DNA of 64,000 nt, taken from positions 15,305,802 through 15,369,801 of the forward strand of contig NC_087064.1 in NCBI RefSeq assembly GCF_963678635.1, given 5' to 3'. The position numbers and the translations under genes were made by a program. Below, one piece after another: positions 1 to 11,879 of this stretch (position 1 is the stretch's first letter; each line of letters starts with the position of its first letter). This DNA comes from Symsagittifera roscoffensis (taxonomy: Eukaryota > Xenacoelomorpha > Acoela > Convolutidae). The notes beneath the pieces were generated by a model, which was not told where the DNA came from, did not search any database, and saw only the letters and a list, made by a program, of their open reading frames with translations.

Positions 1-87
1 TCATTAAGTATGAAAACGGTACCGTGTTCGGTAGCACGGAAGGTTTACTTGAAGGCGTATAAGAATTCCAAGAAAAAAACCTGACTT

Positions 88-3000
88 TTGGTAGCTGATT
101 CACTGGTAAGCGTAAGCCAAGGAAAAAGTCGCAGGAAGATACTGAACATGCGAAAGGAAGCAATTAACATATACCATGATAGCAAATTTGCTCGTTATAC
201 CATATTGAGAAATCATATTCAAGTGAACAGACTCTTTAGTAACAAGGAACTACCGCAGCATGAGGAGCATTTTGGCAAACACGCTACTCTGGACGGTGCA
301 CAATTGTAATCTGAAGAAAAGGAAAAAAATGTACAGATAATGTTTGATAAACATAACCGAGTCTTTTCACGCAACTCAACGGACTTAAAGTTTCCGGATG
401 AAATCAGACTTAAAAAAAGGTTAAACGCTGACGGTCAAGGTCATTTCGGCGGGCATACGGATGTATGAATTTTGAAAAACGAAAAGCCTTGAAAAATATC
501 GTGGAGAATTTGGAAAAAGCAACCTAGTTGAAGCAACTCACTCGAATTAGGGAGCCCCATCCATACTTGTTAAAAAAAGACGGATCCCACAGATTAGTAG
601 TTGATTACAGAGGATTGAGCAATCAGATCAAAAAGACAAGCTGGCTCCTACCAAGGATAAGTGATGTCATCGACTCATTGGATGATACTATGTTCTTTTC
701 CAAAATTGATTTAACATCTGGCTGTTTTCAAATGGCGCTAGATGAAGACTCGAAAAATTTTACGGCCTTTTTAACACCGATGGGTCCCATTAAATGAAAA
801 AGACTACCAATGGGTCTCGCTTCAGCGCCAGGAGCGTTTCAAAACTTAATGGAGTTTATACTAAAAGGGTTATCATAGGAAATTGCTTTGGTGTACGTCG
901 ACGACATTATAATCTTTGGTAGAACATTTCAAGAACAACTAGAGAGGCTGGAACTTATTCTGTGTCGACTGAAAGAAGCAGGGTTAGGAACAAAAGGATT
1001 GAAATTCAGATTTTTTCCAATAAAACAATTTTCTTGGACATATTTTGTCGATCAACAGCGTAGAAGTTGGTCCGGAAAAGATAAACGCGGTGAAACCCAT
1101 GAAAGACCCTTAAAATATCAAACAATTGCGGGCGCTATTAGGACTCATTGGGTTCTAACGCAAGTTTATTGAGGGGCTTGGAAAAACAGCGGAACCACTT
1201 TGCAAACATCTTAGTAGGAGTGAAAAAATCTTTCTTAATGAAGCTTGCAAAAAAAACTTTGAAGGAACTGAAAGAAAATCTGCAGCAAGCACCAACACTG
1301 GGATATCCAAAAATGACGATATGTATACCCTAGCAATTGATGCTTCAATAACTGTGATAGGGGCCATATTGACACAAAAACAGCAAGACATAGAACAAGT
1401 TATTGCCTACGCCAGCAAAACGCTGAATAAAAGACAACGACTTTTTCCGCAATCAAAAGGGAACTATATGCAGTCGCTTATTTCACGCATTACTTCTGGA
1501 AATATGTGTTGGGACAAAATTTTTAAGTAGTTATAGATCACAGAGACTTAACGTGGCTTTATAGCTTCAAGAAGCCAGATGATATGATAGCGAGATGCTT
1601 GGAAAAACTAGGACAGTTCCAATTTGAAATCAAGCACGAAGCGGGAAAGAAAACTCCACATGCAGACTGCTTGTCAAGGGTTCCAACTACCACTGAGGAG
1701 AAGGTTAATTAAATAAGAAAATATACAGATATTTCGAACAATATCTGGGAACAAGCCCTAAAAACTCCCAATTTACAATTACAAAAGGTTCAACTGAATT
1801 CTAATGAAAAAAAGGACGGCAAGATTTGGGTGCAAATTAAGGAGAGGCCATAGCAAATGCAAATGATTGGCTCCTCAAAGACTCTAAAGAAGTTTTGGAA
1901 AAATTTAGAAAATTTGCTAATTGAAAACGACTTACAAAAAAGAAAAAAACTAACAAAAAAACAGTACATCTTAGTCCAAATTGGTGTGACTCGAGTGTCC
2001 TTGGAGGAAATGCTGGTTTTGCTAAAAGAACCTTGCGGACATTTTGGTTACAAAAAGATTTTTCAGCGTATTCAAGAAAGGTTTTACTTGCCTGGAATAA
2101 GTCGGTTTAATAAAGGTTGGGTTAATAGCTGTGAAAAATGCATAGCCAAAAAGAAGAAAGCCAAGCCATCCATATTGGCAGATAGCGTTGGATATCATGG
2201 GACCACTACCGGAATCACAAGGACTCAATTATATTCTTCTAATTGGAGATCATGTCTCAAAGTGGTACGAAGCGATACCACATCAAAATCAAGAAGCAAC
2301 GACAGTTGCTAAGGCATTGATAGATAATTTGATTTCATGCTTTGATTGCCCAGCAAATCTGCACAGCGACAAGGGATCAAACTTCATGCCACACCTTTTC
2401 AAAATTTTGTGTTCCGTACTGAGAATCGATATAACTAGCAAAAAATCACTACATCTTCGGGGAAACGCAATGTTTGAAAGAATCAACAGAACAATCGAAA
2501 AAGCTGTGTCTTAATAAGAGGGGAAAAACCACAATGAACGTCAAACAAGAACGGCAAAAAACTTACTGGACAGAAAACAACACGGACTTGATTAACATCA
2601 TTTAACTATAACGTGAAAGACAAAGTACTATTTTTAACTCAACCCTTGGCAAAGGAGAAACATAAAAATTTGAGTCATTTTGTCTCGGACCACACATAAT
2701 CAAGGAGATCGTAAATAATCTAAATTTTGTCATTGAAGACCAAAAATCTAAAGAACAGCAAAAAATTCCTTATGATAGGTTAAAGGTTTTTCATGAACGA
2801 ACACAAATAAACGCTCTTGAAGCGGGAGAAAAGAATAATAGCGCAAAAAACAGTGCAACAAAAGAAACAGAAGAACTAGATACATTTTTAAAGTTGTGGA
2901 GGCCACTAACGCCAACTCAAAAGTAGAATCTCCTTGTCGGTCTACCCCTGACAGAAAAGCAGTTACATCAGACAGAATAAACTCCGTTCAGTTCAGTACT

Positions 3001-3329
3001 CCAACGGAAGTATTGTACATCATAGAACCAATCGCCACATCAGCATTTGCAAAGACTCAACCTAGTATACTCACCGACGAATCAAGGAAAGCGTAGAAAA
3101 CAGAACAGCCTCCAAGACACCATAAGAGAAAAAGTAAAAACAGGTCAGAATCTAAGGTAGCTAGTATTGTAAATGATGTTAAAAATGAATCACTGAATTG
3201 AACAGGAGGTAACAAACGGTGCAATATCAGAAAAAAGCGAACGATCAGCGCCTAAACGATTTAGGGACTACTTGTTTTATAAAGACCATGATGATGATAA
3301 TGATGATAGTAGTATTGTTTTTGCTTAGA
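88..3329 (+). pseudogene. Decayed Ty3/Gypsy pol (RT, RNase H, integrase)
   Basis: Several short open stretches in changing frames read in order as a Ty3/Gypsy polyprotein. The RT palm with VVDYRGLN-like and LTSGCFQM motifs is at about 528-797, and the RT catalytic YVDD at about 894-905. An RNase H start with a conserved Asp (LAIDAS) follows at 1321-1530. The integrase zinc-binding region (GHFGYKK, then CEKC) is at 1857-2190, and the integrase core (LDIMGPLP, HSDKGSNF, FERINRT) at 2188-2514. An integrase C-terminal tail continues to an acidic end with a stop near 3329. Stops and frame changes about every 100-300 bases show it is dead. Its RT is clearly unlike those of the two giant elements in this window, so it is a separate lineage. 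Bases 3330-3533 show nothing I can assign. Confidence 0.85.
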
Positions 3330-3533
3330 TAAATTACTCGTGAAAACAAAATACATAACCTCATCATGGAAAAGAAGGAAGCGTTCTTTGGTGAGTCAAT
3401 CTTCTTTCTTTTATGCTAAGGAAAACTAACTGGCGAAATTTTGATCGCATATGATTTTGAAAACATTATTGAGACTGAAAGAATATCCTTGATCTTAATT
3501 AGCAATTGCACTCAAACAAATGGAATCTGAGAA

Positions 3534-5127
3534 ATGCTTAAAAGTGTGGAACTAATCTTTAAACCAGTGGCATCAGAAGTAAGGCTAAAGTTTTGCATGT
3601 ATTTGGCATCATATTCACTGACGGCACTTAAGAAGAGCAGCTGGTGGGATGATGCAACCTACCTGCTTGAACAATCCAAGCCTATTCCTACTTTCTATCC
3701 AGTGAGTGAATCAGAGAGTGAGAAATTATGGGATAAAGTACAGGTGCAAATACCAGGCTTTGGAAACGAGGATAATACTATACCTCTGGAGAAAGTGGAT
3801 AGTATCTTAGTATCAGAGACTACAAATAATTTCAAAGTAAATTTATCAAAAAACTTTCATGGAGAAAGGGAGTAATAGGGAAGTCAAATATGTATATCCA
3901 GTGGAGAAGATTTCGCCTACTAATAAAAAACTATGGGTTCAGTTCTAGTCAATGGGGAACTAACCATTGGGACCTTGTATTCGGAAGTAAAAATGACAAA
4001 AACTGGTAGTGCGTTAGTTTTTGTGGACCCAACGGTAATGGCACAAGTGAAAAAATGGGGAAACAAGAATTTCGAACATGAATCGGTAACGAACATAAAC
4101 GATGTGAAAACAACTGGAGGACCAGTATTTTCGTTAGCAAAACTTTCGAACTCAAGTAGCGCTTTGCTCATGACACAAAAAAAATAGTAACTATCTATCA
4201 GGGCAAATTGAATGTTCCGGAAAAAAAATACCTATCAGGGCAAATTGAAAGTTCCGGAAAATTTCCGTTTGCTGCTGAAGTTTTAAAGTTTCAAACCATA
4301 ACTCAGGGAGTACTTGTGAATAAAACAAACCACATCTCCGTATTTTTTACACCTGAGGAAACCACGTTTGATTTGTCAGCTAATTTTGGGGGATTAACCA
4401 CTAAAATGTAAAGCAAAGTGAACTAGATACTACTCTGCTGATTGAATGCGACATAGATGACATTATATGGCGTTTGGCAAAAAGAACTGGAAGCGAAGAA
4501 ACTTTTAATATAGAAAAAAAGTCGCCTTGAGATTACCACTCTGAAAAGGCGGGGGCTTTTTGTATATACATCAATGTGCAAAAATACAGGTCAAACTCGC
4601 CTAAAGATCTTTCTGCACAGAAGAATTATAGGTGTAAGTTATAAATGGTGGCAGCAAAACAGTTTATGGACCCAATCAGCAGAGTAGTTTATCGCAATTA
4701 TACTCTCACGCTGTGCAATGAAAACTATCCCAACGCTTTTGAATTAGGTGATGGGTCCTGGGTTTCATATAGAAAATAACTGAAATTGATCCGCACGCTA
4801 AAAAGTATTAGAGAAACCTGCGAGCAATATGCAACTTTGAGCTCCTTTGTTTTTAGGGTTGGAGGCCGTTTCACTGATAAAGATTTGAGAGACAGTCAGT
4901 TTTCACAACTTATGAAACATAGTCGGAAGACAATAACAGGAAGGGAGGTCTTCCTGGGACGAAACGGGAAAAACTATCATCATCAATTGGACCATTTTGG
5001 ATTAAAAATTCCACCATACAGCTGGAAAGAACAAAAAACTAAAAAATCTCAGATTTTTAGGGGAAATGTTATTAATGGTTACGTAATTGTATTATATATT
5101 TTCAGTTGTATAAATTTGATTGGCTAA
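3534..5127 (+). pseudogene. Unrecognised broken ORF cluster (copy 1)
   Basis: A chain of short open stretches in shifting frames: 3534-3875, 3933-4187, 4208-4411, a small ATG ORF at 4646-4780, and 4786-5127. They encode ordinary-looking protein (for example VFVDPTVMAQVKKWG and FFTPEETTFDLSANFGG), which suggests one former protein or two. I do not recognise the family. It follows directly after the dead pol and could be a later ORF of that element, but this is inference. An 18-base phrase around CTATCAGGGCAAATTGAA is duplicated in tandem at 4194-4250, which breaks the frame. The part from 3757 onward recurs at 7578-8950 with the same breaks, so the decay came before the duplication. Bases 5128-5269 show nothing assignable. 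Confidence 0.45.
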
Positions 5128-5269
5128 AAATTTTTAGAGCCTTTTCAGACATGTTTCTCATTCAGATCTTTGATCGTTTTGTAAATATTGTTAAAAAAAA
5201 TTTAATCCTGATGATGCACAAAATGTGCGGTTTGAATTAATATTTTAAATTTCTTAGGACAAGTGAACG

Positions 5270-5805
5270 ATGAGAAACACGAAGAACGAAGTATACAATG
5301 CACGCGTAAAGAGCGCTCTGCTATATGCTGCGGAAACATGGACTGTCAAAAAATCTGACCACCTAAGACTTGCTTCATGGGAAACAAGATGCGTAAGACG
5401 CTACCTCGGAGCACGACCCGAGCAAGACACCACCAGCAGCCGAGCAGCAGCGAACCTTGGGACATCCTTGGACTCTCACCTCCGAAAGATGCGACTAAGA
5501 TGGTGTGGTCATGTACTTCGAATGGGGGAAGAACGAGTAACTCGAGAAGCATTATTGTTTGAAAAAGCTCAGTCATGGAAACGTCCACCGGGTGGCCTCA
5601 GAACAACGTCATGCAGAATGGACGTCAAGGAAGGCGTTGAACCGATCCTCAGGCCTCCGAGATTGAGGCACGAGTTTTGGAAGAAGTCATGGAAAGATTT
5701 ATGCTACGAAGTCGCCCAGGACAGGCTGAGATGGAGAGCGGTGGTCCGAGACGCTGCAATCAGTGGCCAGCTGATGGGCAGGCATGCCTTTGCGAACGAA
5801 CGAAC
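5270..5805 (+). pseudogene. LINE reverse-transcriptase C-terminal fragment (copy 1)
   Basis: The open frame reads KSALLYAAETWTV, then CVRRYLG, then LRWCGHVLRMGEER. This is the signature of the region after the RT palm in non-LTR (RTE/Jockey-type) retrotransposons. No catalytic palm motif is present upstream, so this is only a 3' piece. It continues without a stop into the integrase-like scrap at 5806. Copies: 9091-9626 and, shortened, 56560-56807. Confidence 0.75.
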
Positions 5806-5943
5806 GAATGGTACATCCTTTGTCGACGAGTTCACTGAAGAGCCGATCACGCGTTCTCAACTAGCGCAGACTCACTCAACGACATACCACCCAGTGGCCA
5901 ATGACACATGGTCGTCGAAAATGGATGTCATAAAACGTTATTA
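5806..5943 (+). pseudogene. Ty3/Gypsy integrase core scrap fused to the LINE frame (copy 1)
   Basis: The frame continues as GTSFVDEFTEEPITRSQLAQ, then THSTTYHP. This matches the integrase core of the giant elements between the second catalytic Asp and the Glu (in element 1, residues about 2543-2572). The match is visible in the DNA as well as the protein. It holds no catalytic residues. Fused copies also occur at 9627-9755 and 56808-56937, so the fusion came before the duplication. Bases 5944-6189 hold only a G-rich/C-rich inverted repeat (about 5970-6005) and nothing coding. Confidence 0.7.
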
Positions 5944-6189
5944 AAGCAGGGACCCTATACATGGTTTGGTTGGGGGGAGGGGGAAGAGATGAGCATCCCC
6001 CCTCTTAATCCACCCCTGCATAGAGTGCATTTCTAAATTCAAATTGAATAGATAGTAAGTCGTTCGCATTGTTCATTAAATTTTCACTCATTTGGTCGCT
6101 TTTTTGCTATAATCAGTAGAAAAGCCATTAAGGCAAACGGCTAGATAGCAGTAATTGAGAAAAGCTTCACTAAAGTCACGAAACAAGTA

Positions 6190-6754
6190 TTTTTAAACAT
6201 CTACAAAGGCTTGATACGGCCACACCTTGAAGTTCCGAACTTAATCTGGCAACCAAAGTTGATCAAGCATCAAAAGATCTTGGAAAACGTACAAAGAATA
6301 GCGACGCGTGTAGTTAGTGGTATAAAAAATCTATCCTATTACGAACGCTTTAAAGAACTAAATCGATCATCGCTGGAATACAGAAGGCAAAGAGGGACAA
6401 TGATAGAAATGTATAAAATCTGCTATGGTTCTTATGATAGGAATGCCACTGCGGGACTATTCCTGCGGAATGATAGGGATTCTAGAGGTAACGCATGTAA
6501 AGTAGTAGTACGTAAAGCAAATCTAGAAATGCGAAAAAATTTCTTCACGATAAGAGCACCTCTCGACTGGAACAATCTGCAACAGGGAACAGTGCAAAGC
6601 AAGACCATCGATGAATTCAAGTGGAAACTGGACAAACATTCGAAAGCGATTGGAATTGACGTACGATCTCGAACGGAGATAGGAAAAACATTTGAAATGA
6701 CCACAAGAGGCACTGCCTAATGGTCATAAAAAACTTGACTTGACTTGACTTGAC
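6190..6754 (+). mobile_element. CR1-like LINE 3' end with TTGAC tail (copy 1)
   Basis: The open frame 6211-6720 reads LENVQRIATRVV, KNLSYYERFKEL, SLEYRRQRG and APLDWNNL. This is the standard C-terminal end of CR1/L2-type RT proteins. The stop is followed by a short 3' UTR and a tail of tandem TTGAC units (6732-6754), the kind of short-repeat 3' end that CR1-like elements use in place of poly(A). The element is heavily 5'-truncated. Copies: 10010-10530 (with a 48-base internal deletion after about 10330) and 57195-57750 (shorter tail). Confidence 0.8.
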
Positions 6755-7577
6755 TATAATCACGATCTGTATTATTTGAAATTTCATTGCCTATGTTCTG
6801 TGCTTTGTTTAGGGCTAGTGTTTGTTATGTGTTAAAAGAGTTAGTAGTTAGTGTGTGATACTCGCAGATTGATCCGAGACGTAGCCGAGTTTTTATTAGT
6901 TCGAGTCTTTTTTTCTTATTGGACAGCTGCTTTTTGTCGTTTTCTCGGTAGTGTTTGCGAAGCTTAGCTTCTGTGTTTAAGCTCTGCGTTTTCGCTTATA
7001 AGTTATATCACAAAGAAAGAGCTCTAATTGTTTCAGATTGGTATTATCTTCTTATTGAAATCCAGCTGGAGTTCATTCTGTAGTTCGTTAACAGAAAATC
7101 ATCGAAAAACAATCGAGCGCAATAAAGGTTTATGCCGGTTCCGAAAACCAAAATTGGTAAGTGTGCATTTTTCTGAAGCTCAAAAAATTTGACTACCTAC
7201 CTAAAAAACTAAAAGACTTATTTTTTTAGGGAAATCAAATATCGAGCTTGTTTGAGAGCGTCACAAAAAGCGTCGCATCAAAAAAGTATTGCTCACAACA
7301 GAGCCACATCAAGGCAGTAAACAGTCTATGTCGATTTACAAAAAGCAACCTGGACTAGACATTCTCGAGCATTTGGGTGAATTGCACATACAAAACTCAA
7401 CTTCCAGCGCCGAATCTTCCAAACACAGTCAAAGTTTATTTGAAACACACTGCAAAACCAAAAGGTCTTCAGCTTGTCGGATATTTGAATCAGAGCAGAA
7501 ACGAAATAAGTTGCAATCATGTCTGGAATGGTCAACGTCAACTCGGAGGTTACCGACTCCTTCTATCGGTGCAAGAT
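6755..7577 (+). pseudogene. Truncated eIF5 5' region (copy 1)
   Basis: Nearly identical to 57,751-58,576 of the real eIF5 locus: upstream sequence, leader exon, a GTAAGT...TTTTAG leader intron, and the eIF5 start codon at 7519. Only about 20 codons remain before the join to the unrelated cluster at 7578. One codon in the N-terminal FYRYKM motif is changed to Cys. The upstream ORF that is open in the real gene carries a stop here (the TTTGAG versus TTCGAG difference). I count about nine differences in the last 310 bases. If it keeps promoter activity, its transcripts would encode a dead fusion. Confidence 0.85.
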
Positions 7578-8950
7578 GCTTTGGAAACGAGGATAATACT
7601 ATACCTCTGGAGAAAGTGGATAGTATCTTAGTATCAGAGACTACAAATAATTTCAAAGTAAATTTATCAAAAACTTTCATGGAGAAAGGGAGTAATAGGG
7701 GAGTCAAATATGTATATCCAGTGGAGAAGATTTCGCCTACTAATAAAAAACTATGGGTTCAGTTCTAGTCAATGGGGAACTAAACATTGGGACCTTGTAT
7801 TCGGAAGTAAAAATGACAAAAACTGGTAGTGCGTTAGTTTTTGTGGACCCAACGGTAATGGCACAAGTGAAAAAATGGGGAAAAAAGAATTTCGAACATG
7901 AATCGGTAACGAACATAAACGATGTGAAAACGACTGGAGGACCAGTATTTTCGTTAGCAAAACTTTCGAACTCAAGTAGCGCTTTGCTCATGACACAAAA
8001 AAAATAGTAACTACCTATCAGGGCAAATTGAATGTTCCGGAAAAAAAAATACCTATCAGGGCAAATTGAAAGTTCCGGAAAATTTCCGTTTGCTGCTGAA
8101 GTTTTAAAGTTTCAAACCATAATTCAGGGAGTACTCGTGAATAAAACAAACCACATCTCCGTATTTTTTACACCTGAGGAAACCACGTTTGATTTGTCAG
8201 CTAATTTTGGGGGATTAACCACTAAAATGTAAAGCAAAGTGAACTAGATACTACTCTGCTGGTTGAATGCGACATAGATGACATTATATGGCGTTTGGCA
8301 AAAAGAACTGGAAGCGGAGAAACTTTTAATATAGAAAAAAAGTCGCCTTGAGATTACCACTCTGAAAAGGCGGGGGCTTTTTGTATATACATCAATGTGC
8401 AAAAATACAGGTCAAACTCGCCTAAATATCTTTCTGCACAGAAGAATTATAGGTGTAAGTTATAAATGGTGGCAGCAAAACAGTTTATGGACCCAATCAG
8501 CAGAGTAGTTTATCGCAATTATACTCTCACGCTGTGCAATGAAAACTATCCCAACGCTTTTGAATTAGGTGATGGGTCCTGGGTTTCATATAGAAAATAA
8601 CTGAAATTGATCCGCACGCTAAAAAGTATTAGAGAAACCTGCGAGCAATATGCAACTTTGAGCTCCTTTGTTTTTAGGGTTGGAGGCCGTTTCACCGATA
8701 AAGATTTGAGAGACAGTCAGTTTTCACAACTTATGAAACATAGTCGGAAGACAATAACAGGAAGGGAGGTCTTCCTGGGACGAAACGGGAAAAATTATCA
8801 TCATCAATTGGACCATTTTGGATTAAAAATTCCACCATACAGCTGGAAAGAACAAAAAACTAAAAAATCTCAGATTTTTAGAGGAAAATGTTATTAATGA
8901 TTACGTAATTGTATTATATAAATTCAGTTGTATAAATTTGATTGGCTAAA
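7578..8950 (+). pseudogene. Unrecognised broken ORF cluster (copy 2)
   Basis: Duplicate of 3757-5127 with the same frame breaks (open pieces at 7753-8007, 8032-8232 and 8607-8897). At its left end the eIF5 upstream-ORF frame runs without interruption into the cluster, giving a chance chimeric reading frame at 7289-7768. No family is recognised. Confidence 0.45.
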
Positions 8951-9090
8951 AAATTTTAGAGCCTTTTCAGACATGTTTCTCATTCAGATCTTTGATCGTT
9001 TTGTAAATATTGTTAAAAAAATTTAATCCTTATGATGCACAAAATGTGCGGTTTGAATTAATATTTTAAATTTCTTAGGACAAGTGAACG

Positions 9091-9755
9091 ATGAGAAACA
9101 CGAAGAACGAAGTATACAATGCACGCGTAAAGAGCGCTCTGCTATATGCTGCGGAAACATGGACTGTCAAAAAATCTGACCACCTAAGACTTGCTTCATG
9201 GGAAACAAGATGCGTAAGACGCTACCTCGGAGCACAACCCGAGCAAGACACCACCAGCAGCCGAGCAGCAGCGAACCTTGGGACATCCTTGGACTCTCAC
9301 CTCCGAAAGATGCGACTAAGATGGTGTGGTCATGTACTTCGAATGGGGGAAGAACGAGTAAATCGAGAAGCATTATTGTTTGAAAAAGCTCAGTCAAGGA
9401 AACGTCCACCGGGTGGCCTCAGAACAACGTCATGGAGAATGGACGTCAAGGAAGGCGTTGAACCGATCCTCAGGCCTCCGAGATTGAGGCACGAGTTTTG
9501 GAAGAAGTCATGGAAAGATTTATGCTACGAAGTCGCCCAGGACAGGCTGAGATGGAGAGCGGTGGTCCGAGACGCGGCAATCAGTGGCCAGCTGATGGGC
9601 AGGCATGCCTTTGCGAACGAACGAACGAATGGTACATCCTTTGTCGACGAGTTCACTGAAGAGCCGATCACGCGTTCTCAACTAGCGCAGACTCACTCAA
9701 CACATACCACCCAGTGGCCAATGACACATGGTCGTCGAAAATGGATGTCATAAAA
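9091..9755 (+). pseudogene. LINE RT tail plus integrase scrap (copy 2)
   Basis: Second copy of the LINE C-terminal fragment (9091-9626) and of the fused Ty3/Gypsy integrase scrap (9627-9755). A one-base change near 9700 alters the frame at the end compared with copy 1. Confidence 0.75.
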
Positions 9756-10009
9756 CGTTATTAAAGCAGGGACCCTATACATGGTTTGGTTGGGGGGAGG
9801 GGGAAGAGATGAGCATCCCCCCTCTTAATCCACACCTGCATAGAGTGCATTTCTAAATTCAAATTGAATAGATAGTAAATCGTTCGCATTGTTCATTAAA
9901 TTTTCACTCATTTGGTCGCTTTTTTGCTATAATCAGTAGAAAAGCCATTAAGGCAAACGGCTAGATAGCAGTAATTGAGAAAAGCTTCACTAAAGTCACG
10001 AAACAAGTA

Positions 10010-10530
10010 TTTTTAAACATCTACAAACGCTTGATACGGCCACACCTTGAAGTTCCGAACTTAATCTGGCAACCAAAGTTGATCAAGCATCAAAAGATCT
10101 TGGAAAACGTACAAAGAATAGCGACGCGTGTAGTTAGTGGTATAAAAAATCTATCCTATTACGAACGCTTTAAAGAACTAAATCTATCATCGCTGGAATA
10201 CAGAAGGCAAAGAGGGACAATGATAGAAATGTATAAAATCTGCTATGGTTCTTATGATAGGAATGCCACTGCGGGACTATTCCTGCGGAATGATAGGGAT
10301 TCTAGAGGTAACGCATGTAAAGTAGTAGTACCTCTCGACTGGAACAATCTGCAACAGGGAACAGTGCAAAGCAAGACCATCGACGAATTCAAGTGGAAAC
10401 TGGACAAACATTGGAAAGCGATTGGAATTGACGTACGATCTCGAACGGAGATAGGAAAAACATTTGAAATGACCACAAGAGGCACTGCCTAATGGTCATA
10501 AAAAACTTGACTTGACTTGACTTGACTATA
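10010..10530 (+). mobile_element. CR1-like LINE 3' end (copy 2)
   Basis: Second copy of the CR1-like RT C-terminus, with tandem TTGAC units at its end (10506-10528). It lacks 48 bases present in copies 1 and 3 (after 10330). The deletion is in frame, so the reading frame stays open. Confidence 0.8.
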
Positions 10531-10913
10531 ATCACGATCTGTATTATTTGAAATTTCATTGCCTATGTTCTGTGCTTTGTTTAGGGCTAGTGTTTGTTAT
10601 GTGTTAAAAGAGTTAGTAGTTAGTGTGTGATACTCGCAGATTGATCCGAGACGTAGCCGAGTTTTTATTAGTTCGAGTCTTTTTTCTTATTAGACAGCTG
10701 CTTTTTGTCGTTTTCTCGGTAGTGTTTGCGAAGCTTAGCTTCTGTGTTTAAGCTCTGCGTTTTCGCTTATAAGTTATATCACAAAGAAAGAGCTCTAATT
10801 GTTTCAGATTGGTATTATCTTCTTATTGAAATCCAGCTGGAGTTCATTCTGTAGTTCGTTAACAGAAAATCATCGAAAAAACAATCGAGCGCAATAAAGG
10901 TTTATGCGGTTCC
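10531..10913 (+). pseudogene. eIF5 5' flank and leader (copy 2, cut by gap)
   Basis: Matches 57,751-58,136 upstream of eIF5. It stops at the run of N in the leader exon, before the leader intron and start codon. Confidence 0.8.
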
Positions 10914-11113
10914 NNNNNNNNNNNNNNNNNNNNNNNNNNNNNNNNNNNNNNNNNNNNNNNNNNNNNNNNNNNNNNNNNNNNNNNNNNNNNNNNNNNNNNN
11001 NNNNNNNNNNNNNNNNNNNNNNNNNNNNNNNNNNNNNNNNNNNNNNNNNNNNNNNNNNNNNNNNNNNNNNNNNNNNNNNNNNNNNNNNNNNNNNNNNNNN
11101 NNNNNNNNNNNNN
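10914..11113. other. Assembly gap (200 N)
   Basis: Exactly 200 undetermined bases, probably a placeholder. It hides the junction between duplication unit 2 and the LTR fragment, so copy number and order on either side are less certain. Confidence 0.99.
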
Positions 11114-11668
11114 CGAGGGGTGGAAACCAGCCTTCCGGATTACAGAGAAATCAAGCTTAACGTGCTTGATTCAGTGGATTCGAGAATCCAGAGGGGTTTC
11201 GGGACTGAGACTTTTATCAATTTATATGCACTTTTAGCTTCCCTGTCATGTCCTGAATTGAATTTAATTAGCATCCGAATTCATTCTACTAAGATGAGAA
11301 GCTAGGAGTTGGGGGAAAGGGTTGATCCATCTTCGATGGGGATGATGATCTTTATCTACTGAACAAAAACAATAATAATTCAAAAAATAGTTGTAACCCT
11401 GTTTTTAGGAGTGACCTCGTGGTCTGGGGATACTGAGACCCAGCCATGAGCTCACTATTTCTGCATGTAATCAAGTTAATTTGAGTGTTTTGACCGAAGA
11501 CGAAAGCAGTAACGTTTTTTTTCGACCCAATGTTAGAAAGACCACCGAAAGTACTGGCTTGGTAGAGACGGTGAAAAGCATGTAAAGCTCTGTTTAGACG
11601 ATAGCCAGTCGTCTTAGGACTTAGTTTTATTTTCCGTCGATATGTATCTTCCGGGCGAATGTTACAAA
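11114..11668 (+). repeat. Older LTR fragment of the element-1 family
   Basis: Aligns along its length with 12,249-12,800, the 3' part of the element-1 5' LTR, and ends at the same GAATGTTACA. Divergence is clearly visible (roughly one base in eight by eye), so it is an older relative. It is a solo LTR, or the 3' LTR of an element hidden in the gap. It contains the folded CCTTCCGG module at 11,131-11,197. Confidence 0.8.
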
Positions 11669-11879
11669 GTCATAATGAAATTCGCGATACCTTTGCGACA
11701 CTCCTGGACGAAGTATGCCATGATGTTGAAATAGAGCCGAAACTTCAATCGTTGGAAGGCGAAAGCTTTCACAACAAAACAACCACTACTGAAGATGACA
11801 CTCGAATTGACATCAAGGCAAATAGACTCTGGGGAGGTCGATTCAGCCGAACCTTTTTCGATGTAAAAATTTTCAACCC
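11669..11879 (+). pseudogene. Fragment of PD-(D/E)XK-like mobile-element protein
   Basis: An uninterrupted 70-codon frame lies between the old LTR end and the element-1 LTR start. It reads ATLLDEVCHDVEIEPKLQ, then DTRIDIKANRLWGGR, then FFDVKIFNP. The D...DVK spacing is what a PD-(D/E)XK nuclease core looks like. From memory, similar proteins recur as multicopy, unannotated sequences in cnidarian and other animal genomes, but I could not check this. Both ends are cut by LTRs, so it is the local target into which LTR elements inserted. Confidence 0.4.

Larger units (their letters stand above)
3757..7577 (+). repeat. Tandem segmental duplication, unit 1
   Basis: The sequence starting GCTTTGGAAACGAG at 3757 starts again at 7578, a period of 3821 bases, and the two copies stay nearly identical to the assembly gap. 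Unit 1 contains the unknown ORF cluster, two LINE fragments, an integrase scrap and the eIF5 5' end through codon 20. At the internal junction the eIF5 copy stops in exon 2 and joins the unknown ORF cluster at a short shared GCTTTGG/ATGC boundary. Inference: unequal exchange or replication slippage upstream of the real eIF5 gene. Confidence 0.85.
7578..10913 (+). repeat. Tandem segmental duplication, unit 2 (incomplete)
   Basis: Second copy of the 3757-7577 unit, running to the assembly gap. Its last readable base falls in the eIF5 leader exon, about 450 bases before the expected end of the unit. Differences from unit 1 are scattered single bases plus the 48-base deletion in the CR1-like part. 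Whether the unit ends inside the gap or joins the LTR fragment at 11,114 cannot be seen. Confidence 0.85.

Noticed and set aside
4508-4560. Terminator-like hairpin followed by T-run (CGCCTT...AAGGCG)
   Set aside because: Intrinsic terminators do not apply in an animal genome, and the region is a decayed ORF cluster.
7289-7768. 159-codon ORF as a real gene
   Set aside because: It is a chance fusion of the duplicated eIF5 upstream ORF and the unknown cluster across the duplication junction at 7578.
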